Assembly (NCBI GenBank): GCA_003154425.1
Contig: PMDK01000330.1
Location: 2,105-34,317 of the forward strand
Direction of reading: 5' to 3'
Source: Ignavibacteriota bacterium
Lineage (GTDB): Bacteria; Bacteroidota; Ignavibacteria; UBA10030; UBA6906
DNA length: 32,213 bases
Part shown: piece by piece, positions 1-8,191 of the stretch
How positions within the stretch are numbered: the first letter of the stretch is position 1
Layout of the letters: every line of letters begins with the position of its first letter
Position numbers and translations under genes: made by a program
The notes under the pieces: generated by a model
Database searches by the model: none
Told to the model about the DNA's origin: nothing
Seen by the model: only the letters and a program-made list of their open reading frames with translations

Positions 1-2
1 GC

Positions 3-554
3 CACTGGCGCTACGTCCTCGACAACCTGTTCGGAAACGTCACGTCGGTATCGTGTCTCGGCGCCACGCACATACCGGACCGGTGGGACGAACAGGGGGT
101 CCAGTACGAGGCGACCGCCGATGACGCCGCGTACGCGACGATGCTCCTGGCGAACGGCGTCGTGGCACAATTTAATTCTTCATGGACTGTCCGCGTGCGC
201 CGGGATGATCTCCTGACGCTCCAGGTGGACGGGACGAAAGGGTCAGCGGTCGCGGGACTCCGGGACTGCGTCATACAGCCGTACGAGGCGACCCCGAGGG
301 CGGTCTGGAACCCCGACATCCCGAGCCCGATCAACTACTTCGAAAACTGGACACAGGTCCCCGGTGGGGAGGAATACGACAACGCATTCAAGGTACAGTG
401 GGAGCTCTTCCTTCGCCACGTCGTGAAGAACGAGCCGTTCCGCTGGGGACTCCTCGAGGGGGCGAAGGGAGTTCAACTGGCGGAGAAGGGGATGGAGTCG
501 TGGCAGAAGCGGGCGTGGATAGACATCCCGCCGCTCGAAACCGGGGATGATTGA
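3..554 (+). CDS. Gfo/Idh/MocA-family oxidoreductase, C-terminal part (5' end outside window)
   Basis: This is the last 183 residues of a protein whose N-terminal NAD(P)-binding Rossmann domain lies before the window. What is visible is the alpha/beta C-terminal domain of the Gfo/Idh/MocA dehydrogenase family. It includes a stretch on induced gene expression-like sheet residues ([14 protein letters not shown]), a nucleotide-independent substrate-site region, and a C-terminal helix with the typical family ending ([18 protein letters not shown]). Family members oxidise or reduce sugars, inositols or sugar acids with NAD(P). The substrate cannot be read from this fragment. The stop overlaps the next start by 8 nt (ATGATTGA), so the two genes are probably co-transcribed and translationally coupled. 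The family call is fairly secure; the specificity is unknown. Confidence 0.8.
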   Translation, partial: HWRYVLDNLFGNVTSVSCLGATHIPDRWDEQGVQYEATADDAAYATMLLANGVVAQFNSSWTVRVRRDDLLTLQVDGTKGSAVAGLRDCVIQPYEATPRAVWNPDIPSPINYFENWTQVPGGEEYDNAFKVQWELFLRHVVKNEPFRWGLLEGAKGVQLAEKGMESWQKRAWIDIPPLETGDD

Positions 555-1323
555 CCCGGTGGCGGCCCCGGGAGTCATACTTGCAGAGGCGGCATACCGC
601 GATATCATGGGTGCGCAGTTCGAAGTGGCCGTGCTCCCCTGGGGGGCGACCGAACCTCACAACCTGCACCTGCCGTACGGCACGGACATCGTGGAAACAG
701 TGCAGATCGCGGCCGCCTCAGCCCGGCTGGCCGCGGAAGGGGGCGCGCGCGTCACAGTCCTCCCCATCATCCCGTTCGGAGTCAACACGGGACAGATGGA
801 CCTCCCTCTGACGATCAACATGAACCCGAGCACGCAACTGGCCCTCCTGGAAGATGTCGCATCATCGATCGATGCACACAGCGTGAGGAAACTCGTCGTG
901 CTCAACGGCCACGGCGGGAACGATTTCAAGCAGATGATCCGCGAGATCCAGACAAAGCACAGGACGTACCTCTGTGCGGTCGACTGGTACCGCTCGGTCG
1001 ACCGGTCCAGGTTCTTCGAAGAGCCCGGGGACCACGCCGACGAGATGGAGACGAGCCTGATGATGCACATCGCCCCCGGACTCGTTCTTCCGCTGGAGGA
1101 ATCGGGGAAGGGAATTGTGAAGCGGCACCGCATCCGCGCGTTCCGCGAAGGGTGGGCATGGGCGCCCCGCCCATGGACGAAGGTTTCCGCCGATACCGGC
1201 GCCGGAGACCCCCGCAAAGCCACTGCTGAAAAGGGGAGTGTGTATTTTGCCGCGGTCACGCGCTCGATAGCGGATTTCCTTATCGACCTTTCCGCGGCCG
1301 ACCCGAATGACATGTACGCCTGA
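547..1323 (+). CDS. Creatininase-family amidohydrolase
   Basis: A 258-residue protein of the creatininase/creatinine amidohydrolase family, metal-dependent hydrolases of cyclic or linear amides. The metal-site pattern is intact: Glu36 and His38 in GATEPHNLH, Asp47 in YGTD, His122 in NGHGGN, and Glu166/Glu168 in [10 protein letters not shown]. The spacing of Glu36, His38 and Asp47 equals that of the classical creatininase residues. The length (about 260) is normal for the family. It overlaps the preceding oxidoreductase by 8 nt and sits in a sugar-utilisation locus, where such proteins recur. That context argues against true creatinine turnover and for an amide or lactam bond in a sugar derivative, but this is inference. 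The protein has no signal peptide and should be cytoplasmic. Confidence 0.85.
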   Translation: MIDPVAAPGVILAEAAYRDIMGAQFEVAVLPWGATEPHNLHLPYGTDIVETVQIAAASARLAAEGGARVTVLPIIPFGVNTGQMDLPLTINMNPSTQLALLEDVASSIDAHSVRKLVVLNGHGGNDFKQMIREIQTKHRTYLCAVDWYRSVDRSRFFEEPGDHADEMETSLMMHIAPGLVLPLEESGKGIVKRHRIRAFREGWAWAPRPWTKVSADTGAGDPRKATAEKGSVYFAAVTRSIADFLIDLSAADPNDMYA

Positions 1324-1327
1324 CACC

Positions 1328-1466
1328 GTGCTCGCGGCGGGAATCGACGGGGGGGCCGCTCGCACGCGCGCGGTGCTCGTCACGGCTGAAGGAACAGATC
1401 CCCCTCCCCCCTGCCGTCCCCGCAGGCAGCCCTCCTGCTGAGACCGGAGCGAAGGAACATCCATGA
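1328..1466 (+). pseudogene. Remnant of a BadF/BadG-type sugar (N-acetylglucosamine-like) kinase with internal deletion
   Basis: A GTG at 1328, 4 nt after the creatininase stop, starts VLAAGIDGGAARTRAVLV. This is the N-terminal phosphate-binding strand and loop (DGGxxRTRAV) of BadF/BadG/BcrA-type ATPases and N-acetylglucosamine kinases. After about 23 residues the similarity ends and this frame stops at 1441. In another frame the sequence just before 1463 reads [11 protein letters not shown] and ends at a TGA (1464-1466) that overlaps the next ATG as ATGA, the junction style used across this operon. The simplest reading is a kinase gene of normal size (about 300 residues) that lost its middle in an out-of-frame deletion while keeping both ends. 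The N-terminal match is clear; the assignment of the last residues is inferred from the junction. Confidence 0.6.
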
Positions 1467-2056
1467 TCTCTCTTTCAACACTGGTTGCGCGCATCGATCT
1501 TTCCGCAGGGACGATCGACGGTTGCCCCGTCACGCCCCGCACGCTCAGCCAGATGAAGGATACGTTCGCCGACAGGGAATCGTTGAACGTGATGCTCCGC
1601 TCGGGAGACCCGGTCCTTTACACCGTTTCGACATGCGAGTGCGCAGAGGGGGCGGGAGAACTCCACTGCGGACTCGGTGTGATCCAGCCGGGGCGCGTCG
1701 GGGACGAATACTTCATGACGCGGGGACACATGCACGCCCGGAGAGAAGCGCCGGAACTGTACGTCGGCATCCGGGGGAGAGGCATCATGCTGATGCAGAG
1801 CGAGGATGGGAGCGGAAGCTCTGCGGCTGAACTTGCCGGCGAGTGTCTCGTCTACGTCCCCGGGCATACCGCCCACAGGACGATCAACGTGGGGGGGGAG
1901 CCGCTTGTGTACCTCGGCATCTACGCCGCCGATGCCGGACACGACTACGAGTCGATCCGCGCAGGGAATTTCACCGACGCCGTCATCAGGCAGGGGAATC
2001 ACGCCGCCGTGGTCCCGCGCGCCGCATTTATCGCTTCACTGAAATCCTCCGGATAA
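1463..2056 (+). CDS. pgiA: Cupin-type glucose-6-phosphate isomerase
   Basis: A 197-residue cupin protein of the archaeal-type phosphoglucose isomerase family, which interconverts glucose 6-phosphate and fructose 6-phosphate with a bound divalent metal. The metal-binding cupin motif is complete: His89, His91 and Glu98 in [14 protein letters not shown], with a fourth ligand from His135 or His138 in PGHTAHR. These positions nearly match those of the Pyrococcus enzyme (88, 90, 97, 136). The length fits the family (about 190). A GAAGGA ribosome site lies 6 nt before the ATG. The gene overlaps the tail of the broken kinase upstream by 4 nt and is followed 2 nt later by a cupin gene. It is cytoplasmic and appears intact, unlike its neighbours on both sides. 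Confidence 0.85.
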   Translation: MISLSTLVARIDLSAGTIDGCPVTPRTLSQMKDTFADRESLNVMLRSGDPVLYTVSTCECAEGAGELHCGLGVIQPGRVGDEYFMTRGHMHARREAPELYVGIRGRGIMLMQSEDGSGSSAAELAGECLVYVPGHTAHRTINVGGEPLVYLGIYAADAGHDYESIRAGNFTDAVIRQGNHAAVVPRAAFIASLKSSG

Positions 2057-2058
2057 CA

Positions 2059-2844
2059 ATGCCGCAGATCCCCGAATCCGTCCCACCCATCGGGTGTGTC
2101 ACGCGTCCCTGGGGTTCGTTCCGCCGGTTCGCGAACAACCGGGAAGTGACCGTCAGTCTCATGAGCGTGAACCCGGGAAAGCACCTGAGCCTGCAGTCAC
2201 ACCGGGGCCGCGTCGAACTCTGGATCGTCCTTGACCCGGGAGCGGTCGTCCAGGTGGATGACGACATCCTCCATCCCGAACCGGGCGCAGAGGTCTGGAT
2301 CCCGGCCGGAGCAAAGCACAGGCTCGGGAGCGCCGGAGGGACTGTGCGCGTGCTGGAAGTGGCGTTCGGCGACTGGCAGCAGGAGGACATCTCGCGGTAC
2401 GACGACGACTACCACCGCCCGCTTCCACTCCGCCGGGCACGCCCTGAAAAGCGAAGAGGAGATCATCCCTCTGGTCGGGCCGTTTCTCGGCGGGGACGAC
2501 CCCCTGTTCGGCAGGACGTGCACGCTCCCCCTCGAATCCTTTCACCGACTGGCGCCTCCTCCTGCCTGGGGGGGGACTGTCACGTCCCGCTCCAGCGGGA
2601 CTCTCTATTATATACGGAATGGGGGCGGCACTCGCGCCCGTCAAACGACCGGATGCTCGGCCGATTCGGCGAACGGTTCGGCTACGAGTTTCCGATCCGG
2701 TACGACTTCCCCGACACCTTCGGCGGAGGGAACCTCTCGCTGCAGTGCCATCCGCGCCCGGAGTACATACACCGCAATTTCGGCGAACCCTTTACGCAGG
2801 ATGAAGCCTACTACATCCTCGACTGCAGGCCGGAGGGGACATAA
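2059..2844 (+). CDS. Mannose-6-phosphate-isomerase-like cupin, fused by deletion to an MPI fragment
   Basis: The ATG lies 2 nt after the pgiA stop. The first 118 or so residues form a complete single cupin like the C-terminal domain of type II mannose-6-phosphate isomerases. It has a RPWGSF start, [14 protein letters not shown] with metal-ligand histidines, [10 protein letters not shown], and the typical ending DISRYDDDY. The family normally stops a few residues later. Here the frame runs on for about 80 unrelated residues (2420-2650) and then re-enters, by chance of frame, real sequence of another enzyme, [17 protein letters not shown] onward, ending at 2844. The fusion is therefore best explained by deletions in the following gene rather than a designed two-domain enzyme. 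The cupin part may still fold and act on a sugar phosphate; the tail is probably not functional. Confidence 0.6.
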   Translation: MPQIPESVPPIGCVTRPWGSFRRFANNREVTVSLMSVNPGKHLSLQSHRGRVELWIVLDPGAVVQVDDDILHPEPGAEVWIPAGAKHRLGSAGGTVRVLEVAFGDWQQEDISRYDDDYHRPLPLRRARPEKRRGDHPSGRAVSRRGRPPVRQDVHAPPRILSPTGASSCLGGDCHVPLQRDSLLYTEWGRHSRPSNDRMLGRFGERFGYEFPIRYDFPDTFGGGNLSLQCHPRPEYIHRNFGEPFTQDEAYYILDCRPEGT

Positions 2845-2872
2845 TGAGAAAGGGGAACGACTGAGGCAATGA
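2421..2872 (+). pseudogene. Broken class I mannose-6-phosphate isomerase (long form)
   Basis: Three pieces of one long class I mannose-6-phosphate isomerase (normally near 590 residues) lie in three frames. Piece one (frame of 2423) reads [20 protein letters not shown] and continues to about 2567. A run of eight G at 2568-2575 then shifts the frame to [14 protein letters not shown] (to about 2635). A jump follows to [31 protein letters not shown] and [12 protein letters not shown] (2652-2833). The Zn-site segment QCHP is kept. Roughly the first 60 residues, some 170 in the middle and the C-terminal half are missing (estimated from memory of the family layout). A final TGA (2870-2872) overlaps the next ATG as ATGA, so the original 3' end seems preserved. 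The enzyme cannot be active. Confidence 0.65.
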
Positions 2873-5484
2873 CGAGCTCATGGAAACGACATCTCCCGCT
2901 CCTCCTCACGCTGACATTCCTCCCGCGGACAGACTTCGCGCAGACGGGACCTCCAAAGGTCGATTTCGGCTATTCCCCCGCCACGCATTTGAGCGCGATC
3001 TGTTTCCCGGCCGACTGGCAGAAAACGGTCATCACCGAGCGGGGTTCGCTCGGATATGATTTCGGCCCCGGCCCGTACACCCGGCCGCTCACGGAAATTT
3101 CCCTGGGAGCGAAGGAAACAGTCCTTTCCCCGGAAGGACCGTCGATCCGTGACCCGCGCGTCCCGATCGCAACGGTCCGACTGAAGGGGGAGGGAGCACG
3201 CGCGCTCCTGGAAGAGTTCGCACTCGGCGGAAGGAGAGTCACGCTCCCCTCTTCTTCATTCCTTGGCGGGAAGATCCGCCGGCTGGGGGGTCTCGCCGGC
3301 GCCCGGGGATGGGCCAGCCCGCCGGACTCCTGCGACCCTGCATTCCGCAACGTCGCCTGGGGGACGAACCGGCCGGTACTCTACAGGGTGCGTGTGCCGC
3401 GGGGGAGCTCCCGCCGTATTGCGCTCGGGTTCTGCGAATCCTACAAGGGGACGCAGGGACAGCGGGTGATGGACCTGCGCGTCGAGGGGGCCCCGCCGAT
3501 GACGATCGATGCACTCAAAGATAATGTGAGAAACAGACCGTATGTGTATTTCCTCGAGGGACGCGATCGGAACGGCGACGGAGAGATTGCCGTCGAAGTG
3601 CATGCCTCACAGAAGGGGGTCGATCCCAATGTGATACTCAACGCATTCTGGGTATTCCCGCAGGGAACGCCCATCACCGAAGAAGAAGTGATCCACGGAG
3701 AGGGGACACGCCGTGCAGAAATCGCCTGGACATGCGGGCTGGAGAACGAACTGGGGACGGCCGTCTCGCGCGTCGACGGCATACTCGCCCATTTTGAAGG
3801 AAAACGGCTCACTCCCGTTGTCAGCGTGCGGACCGGGCGCGCGCTGTCGTTCGACGGGACGACATGCGCACTCGGCTCACCCGGACGCCCGTTCGTCGTC
3901 GCCCGGCCACGCTTCACGAGGGCTTCGCGGGAGGGGAACACATGGAGCCTCGAACTTCCCGAGGGGACGACAGACGCACAGGTGTTCATTCTGAACGGCG
4001 GGAACGCGCGCCGGGCTGCGGCGCATCTCCCGGATCTGAAGGATGCCCGGAATGAGGCGGAGCTCTTCTGGAAGACCAAGGCCGGACTCCCGTTCGGACG
4101 CATCTCGGTTCCCGACAGCGCCATCCAATACGTCCTGGATGCGAGCATCCGGAATCTGTACCAGATCGCCGAGTGGGTGGACGGGCACTTCCAGTTCCAG
4201 CCGGGACCGAGCGTCTACCGGGGGCTCTGGATGCATGATGCAGCGTGGGACGTGTCGACAATGATGGCGCTCGGGGATACCGCTTCGGCGCGCATGTCGA
4301 TCGAGACAGCACTCCGCTACCAGGGGAGGGACGGCCGGATATTCCAGAGCGAACCGTACCCCATGCTGCGGGAGACTGGGCTCATTCTTTTTGCGCTCTG
4401 TAACTACGCGAAGGTCTCGGGGAATACTCCCTGGTTGAGGAGCCACTTCCCCGCCGTGGGCGCTGCAGTGGGATGGATTCGGAGGACGCGCGCACAGACG
4501 CTCACCGATCCCTCCTCCCCCAACTACGGCCTCTTCCCCCCGGGGTTCACCGACGGCGGGATCGGGGGACTTGCTGCGGAATACGGAACCACATTCTGGT
4601 CGTTGAACGCACTCCGGGCCGCCTCACGGAGTGCATCATCGCTGGGGATCGGAGACAGCGCCGGATCGTGGAATGCGCTCGCAGACGACCTGATGGGCTC
4701 CTTCAGGAAAGCATCAATGCGTGACGTCCGGCGCGACTCACACGGCAATATCTACCTCCCCATGAGAGTCGGCGACACATCTTCGGTCACGCTCCCGCAA
4801 CAGGCCAACTGGGGGCTGCTGGACGGGCAGGCGTTCGGACATCTCTTCCCCTATGCGGACCCGGTCCTGAACGGGACGCTTGCCATGCTCGATGCGAACA
4901 CCACCGAAGGAATTCACCAGGACGTCGGATGGCTGAGAAAGGGGGTGTGGCCGTTCTTTACCGCGCAGGAGGGGATCGTGCATATGTACCAGCGGAACTA
5001 TGCGCGGGCGAAGGAGATACTGTACGCTGTCGCCAACCATGCATCCCCTCTCGGCACATGGCTGGAGGAACAGCTTCCGAAGGAACTGGGGACTCGCACG
5101 GCAGGTGACGCCTCCGACGCGACGGCGGGATCACTTTTCATCCTCCTCCTCAGGGATATGATCGTCAATGAACGAACAGACACGGTTGAAGTCCTGGGGG
5201 GAGTCCCTGCCGGCTGGTACATGAGCGGAGCCCGGCTTCGCCTTGACAGGGTGCTGACGGACTTCGGGCCCATCTCGCTTGATCTCAGTGTCTCATCTGA
5301 CGGAGCTACGTGCACGCTTTCGGTGGGGAAGATCCCCCGTGCCACGCATTGCACACTCCGCATCGTGCTTGAAGGATTGCGGGAGGCGGGATTCACGTAT
5401 GCCGGCGGCGGCGGACTTCCCGCAGCACGGGAGTTTCCGGCACCCGAGGGAACAACGATCGCATTCACGGCACGACACCGGTGA
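2869..5484 (+). CDS. Secreted malectin-like / (alpha/alpha)-barrel glycosidase-like protein, copy 1
   Basis: An 871-residue exported protein with an N-terminal signal peptide (basic MTSSWKRH, hydrophobic LPLLLTLTFL, end near AQ). Residues about 140-270 look like a carbohydrate-binding beta domain of malectin type (AWGTNRPVLYRV, RDRNGDGEIAVEV, DPNVILNAFWVFP). From about residue 405 the sequence is helical and resembles six-hairpin glycosidases: VYRGLWMHDAAWD with Asp457, YGLFPPGFTDGG, and GTWLEEQ with Glu733/Glu734 followed by TAGDASDA. These acidic residues are candidates for catalysis, by analogy only. I cannot place it in a numbered GH family. It is the first of two tandem paralogues, overlapping the second by 4 nt (GTGA). 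Function: probably extracytoplasmic hydrolysis of a glycan, substrate unknown. Confidence 0.7.
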   Translation: MTSSWKRHLPLLLTLTFLPRTDFAQTGPPKVDFGYSPATHLSAICFPADWQKTVITERGSLGYDFGPGPYTRPLTEISLGAKETVLSPEGPSIRDPRVPIATVRLKGEGARALLEEFALGGRRVTLPSSSFLGGKIRRLGGLAGARGWASPPDSCDPAFRNVAWGTNRPVLYRVRVPRGSSRRIALGFCESYKGTQGQRVMDLRVEGAPPMTIDALKDNVRNRPYVYFLEGRDRNGDGEIAVEVHASQKGVDPNVILNAFWVFPQGTPITEEEVIHGEGTRRAEIAWTCGLENELGTAVSRVDGILAHFEGKRLTPVVSVRTGRALSFDGTTCALGSPGRPFVVARPRFTRASREGNTWSLELPEGTTDAQVFILNGGNARRAAAHLPDLKDARNEAELFWKTKAGLPFGRISVPDSAIQYVLDASIRNLYQIAEWVDGHFQFQPGPSVYRGLWMHDAAWDVSTMMALGDTASARMSIETALRYQGRDGRIFQSEPYPMLRETGLILFALCNYAKVSGNTPWLRSHFPAVGAAVGWIRRTRAQTLTDPSSPNYGLFPPGFTDGGIGGLAAEYGTTFWSLNALRAASRSASSLGIGDSAGSWNALADDLMGSFRKASMRDVRRDSHGNIYLPMRVGDTSSVTLPQQANWGLLDGQAFGHLFPYADPVLNGTLAMLDANTTEGIHQDVGWLRKGVWPFFTAQEGIVHMYQRNYARAKEILYAVANHASPLGTWLEEQLPKELGTRTAGDASDATAGSLFILLLRDMIVNERTDTVEVLGGVPAGWYMSGARLRLDRVLTDFGPISLDLSVSSDGATCTLSVGKIPRATHCTLRIVLEGLREAGFTYAGGGGLPAAREFPAPEGTTIAFTARHR

Positions 5485-8102
5485 GCAGGCGGCTCATCAT
5501 ATGGAGCGTTGTGTTTTCAGCGGGGAGCTCCATCGCGCGCCCCGGAGACCCGGCAGTGGACCACCGGTACGAGAGCGAACGACAGTACACGCTGCTGAAT
5601 TTCCCGTTTGACTACCACAAAACGATACTGCTCGGCAGCGGCGCTCTGGCATACGATTTCGGCCCCGGGCCATACCATGAGGCCGGGACGGAGATCGGGT
5701 TCGCCCTCCCGGGGGAACAGGACCCCGACATCCGGCAGTATTTCGCGGACCCTGCAATCCCCGTGGCGACGACGGTGCTCCGGAGCCGGTTCATACGGTG
5801 CACGGCAAATGCATTCTGCGTCGTCCCCCCGTCAACAGATTTTCCTTCATCATTCAGCTCGGGCGCCGTCAGGAGGCTGGGACATCTGGCCGGCGCCACC
5901 GAATGGGCCGACCCGGCCGGAATCGTCGATCCCGCATTCCGCGGCACGGCCTGGGGGACCAACCGTCCGATCGAATACCGTGTGAAAGTGAATCCAGGAA
6001 GCGACAAAGTGGTTCTCCTCGGAGTGTGCGAGGGATACAAATCCGGCCGGGGGCAGAGGGTCCTTGAGTGCCGTGTCGAGGGGGCTCCGCCGCAGACGAT
6101 CGACCCCGTCGGGGAGGGAGGAAAGAACGTGCCTCATGTCCTCGTGTTTACCGGACGCGACGTGAACGGCGACGGCGAGATATCGATCGAGGCACGATTC
6201 GCCCCCGAGAGCGGCGATCCCAACGTCATACTCAACGCATTCTGGGTATTCCCGGCCGGAACGACGATCGACACGGGTGCGGTCATACGGGGGGAAATGT
6301 CGGGGAAAGCGGAGGTGTACTGGGGATGCGGACATGAGCTCGAGCTCCTCTCCCCCGCTCCGCGCACAGACGCGCTCACCGCCTCGATCACGGGGGGAGG
6401 TGCGGCCCCCGTCCTTGTGGTCACGACACGCCGCCCTCTTGAGTACGACACACTGAGCGGAACCATACTGCTCCCCCCCGGCATGACGGTTCGCTGCACA
6501 CCCGCTCCACTGGCCGGAAATTCCGCGGGGGACGGCCCGAGGAAGCGCTGGACATTTCCGCTTCCCGGAGGGACGACCCGGGTGGAGCTCCGGGTGACGC
6601 AGGCGCCCGGAGAATTCCCGGGAGGGAAGGACCGCCCTTTCATTCTCAGGGAGGAACTGAACCGGGCCAGGAAGTACTGGAAATCCCAGCGTGTGATACC
6701 GCAGGGGAGAATCGTCATACCGGACAGCGCGCTGCAGGGGATACTCGACGTCAACGTACGTGCGATGTACCAGGCCGCCGAGAAAGTCGACGGAGCCCCC
6801 GTGTTCCAGCCGGGGCCGACTGTCTACAGGGGACTTTTCCTGTACGACCTCCTCCTCATGGGGGAAGCCCTCCTGGCTCTCGGGGACACGGCTTCGGTGC
6901 GTGGATTCATCGAAGGGACATTTCACTACCAGCAGAAGGACGGCCGTCTGCGCGTCCTGACGCCGGCCAATTCGTTCCTGGAGACCCCCATTTTCGTTCA
7001 CGCCATGGGGCATTATGCCCGTCTGTCGCAGAACAAACCGTGGATGGAGATCGAGTGGCCCCGCATGGTGAGCGCCGTGGACTGGATCCGGAACGCGCGC
7101 CGGGAGACGATGCACGACACGGCTGCACCTGGGTACGGACTTTTTCCCCCGGGGTTCGTCGACGGAGGCCTTACGGGTTCAGTGCCGGATTTCAGCACCG
7201 CGACGTTCGCGCTCATGGCGCTGGAAACAGCCGCCGGGACTGCGCGCTGGCTCGGTCATTCGATCCAGGAGAAGGAGTGGCGGTCCCTTTTCGATGAGCT
7301 CCTGGCGGATTATGTGCGCGCCGCCAGACGGAGCCTCAGGCATGACCGCTTCGGCACGGTGTACCTCCCCGTAACGGTCGGCGATACGTCGACGGGGGCA
7401 CCGCCGCAGCGGGGACAGTATGGATTCCTCGGCTCGCTCCGGTACGCGAGGTATTTCGGCTGCCACGACCCGTTCCTCGATTCAATCGCCGGCGGGAACC
7501 TGACGATGCTCGATTCCACGCTGAGTGAAGGGATGATACGGGACGCCGGATGGACGTCGGGCGCGGTCTGGTCATGGCTCGGCCTCGCACACGCCTCCGC
7601 ACTTTCCTGGCGGGGGGAAGGCCGACGGGCGGCAACGATGGTCTACGATGTGGCCAACCACTCCGGGCGGCTCGGCACATGGGTCGAAGAACAGCAGCTC
7701 CGGGGGAAGGGGACGCGATCGACGGGGGACGGTTCAGATGCGGAAACAAGCGCCTGTCTTGTCGGTGCAATCAGGGATCTCCTCTACTTTGAACGGGGGG
7801 ATACACTTGATATCTTCCCCGGAGTCCCTGCCGCGTGGTTCAGGGAAGGATCTCGCATTGCGATTCACGATGTGCCGACGGAGTGGGGGCGGCTCACACT
7901 GGATGCGGCCTCCTCGGCCGCCGGAGTGCTCATCCGGGTTGCGCTTGCGGGCCCCCCCGCCGGGGGGACGGATGCTCCCCTTGTATCGGTCCGGGCCGAG
8001 ACACTGCGGAACGCGGGGGAGCGGGGGGGGCGGATCCCGCCCGGTCCCATCCTCAGGCGCTATGACAGGATGAAGGCCATGGAGATCCGTCTGGCACGGT
8101 AG
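5481..8102 (+). CDS. Secreted malectin-like / (alpha/alpha)-barrel glycosidase-like protein, copy 2
   Basis: An 873-residue paralogue of the preceding gene with the same architecture: signal peptide (MSRRLIIWSVVFSAGSS), malectin-like region (AWGTNRPIEYRV, RDVNGDGEISIEA, DPNVILNAFWVFP) and an (alpha/alpha)-barrel-like half. Conserved with copy 1 are the loop YGLFPPGFVDGG, Asp456 in LFLYDLL, the pair Glu736/Glu737 in GTWVEEQ, and TGDGSDA. The aromatic surroundings of the first Asp differ: copy 1 has MHDAAWD and copy 2 has LYDLLLMG. This suggests altered specificity or loss of activity in one copy. The start is a GTG overlapping the previous TGA. After the stop there is a short GGCGCC hairpin before the next gene. 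No numbered glycosidase family is claimed. Confidence 0.7.
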   Translation: MSRRLIIWSVVFSAGSSIARPGDPAVDHRYESERQYTLLNFPFDYHKTILLGSGALAYDFGPGPYHEAGTEIGFALPGEQDPDIRQYFADPAIPVATTVLRSRFIRCTANAFCVVPPSTDFPSSFSSGAVRRLGHLAGATEWADPAGIVDPAFRGTAWGTNRPIEYRVKVNPGSDKVVLLGVCEGYKSGRGQRVLECRVEGAPPQTIDPVGEGGKNVPHVLVFTGRDVNGDGEISIEARFAPESGDPNVILNAFWVFPAGTTIDTGAVIRGEMSGKAEVYWGCGHELELLSPAPRTDALTASITGGGAAPVLVVTTRRPLEYDTLSGTILLPPGMTVRCTPAPLAGNSAGDGPRKRWTFPLPGGTTRVELRVTQAPGEFPGGKDRPFILREELNRARKYWKSQRVIPQGRIVIPDSALQGILDVNVRAMYQAAEKVDGAPVFQPGPTVYRGLFLYDLLLMGEALLALGDTASVRGFIEGTFHYQQKDGRLRVLTPANSFLETPIFVHAMGHYARLSQNKPWMEIEWPRMVSAVDWIRNARRETMHDTAAPGYGLFPPGFVDGGLTGSVPDFSTATFALMALETAAGTARWLGHSIQEKEWRSLFDELLADYVRAARRSLRHDRFGTVYLPVTVGDTSTGAPPQRGQYGFLGSLRYARYFGCHDPFLDSIAGGNLTMLDSTLSEGMIRDAGWTSGAVWSWLGLAHASALSWRGEGRRAATMVYDVANHSGRLGTWVEEQQLRGKGTRSTGDGSDAETSACLVGAIRDLLYFERGDTLDIFPGVPAAWFREGSRIAIHDVPTEWGRLTLDAASSAAGVLIRVALAGPPAGGTDAPLVSVRAETLRNAGERGGRIPPGPILRRYDRMKAMEIRLAR

Positions 8103-8140
8103 TGGAGTTTTCTTATTCAGGGGTAATCGCTATTTTTCAG

Positions 8141-8160
8141 TGGCGGCGCCTGCGGCGCCA
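8141..8160. repeat. GGCGCC hairpin, REP-like copy 1
   Basis: GGCGCC-TGC-GGCGCC starts at 8145, flanked by TGGC and A, and can fold as a compact GC-rich hairpin 39 nt after a stop codon. The same core, with TTT as the loop, occurs at 31757-31773, also just after a stop. No T-run follows, so it is not a standard intrinsic terminator; it may stabilise or attenuate the mRNA. Confidence 0.5.
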
Positions 8161-8191
8161 CCTTCGGAATACCAATCAAAAAGGAACCGCC

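Noticed and set aside
2059-2844. A genuine cupin-isomerase fusion enzyme
   Set aside because: The linking 80 residues resemble neither family, while another frame there encodes the missing isomerase part. This points to decay, not design.
5850-7115. A 421-residue - strand frame opposite the second barrel protein
   Set aside because: The + strand frame is conserved with its tandem paralogue; the antisense frame is compositionally a shadow.
8102-8191. Upstream extension of the GH47 frame
   Set aside because: The signal peptide and ribosome site define the ATG at 8192; the extension crosses the hairpin repeat.
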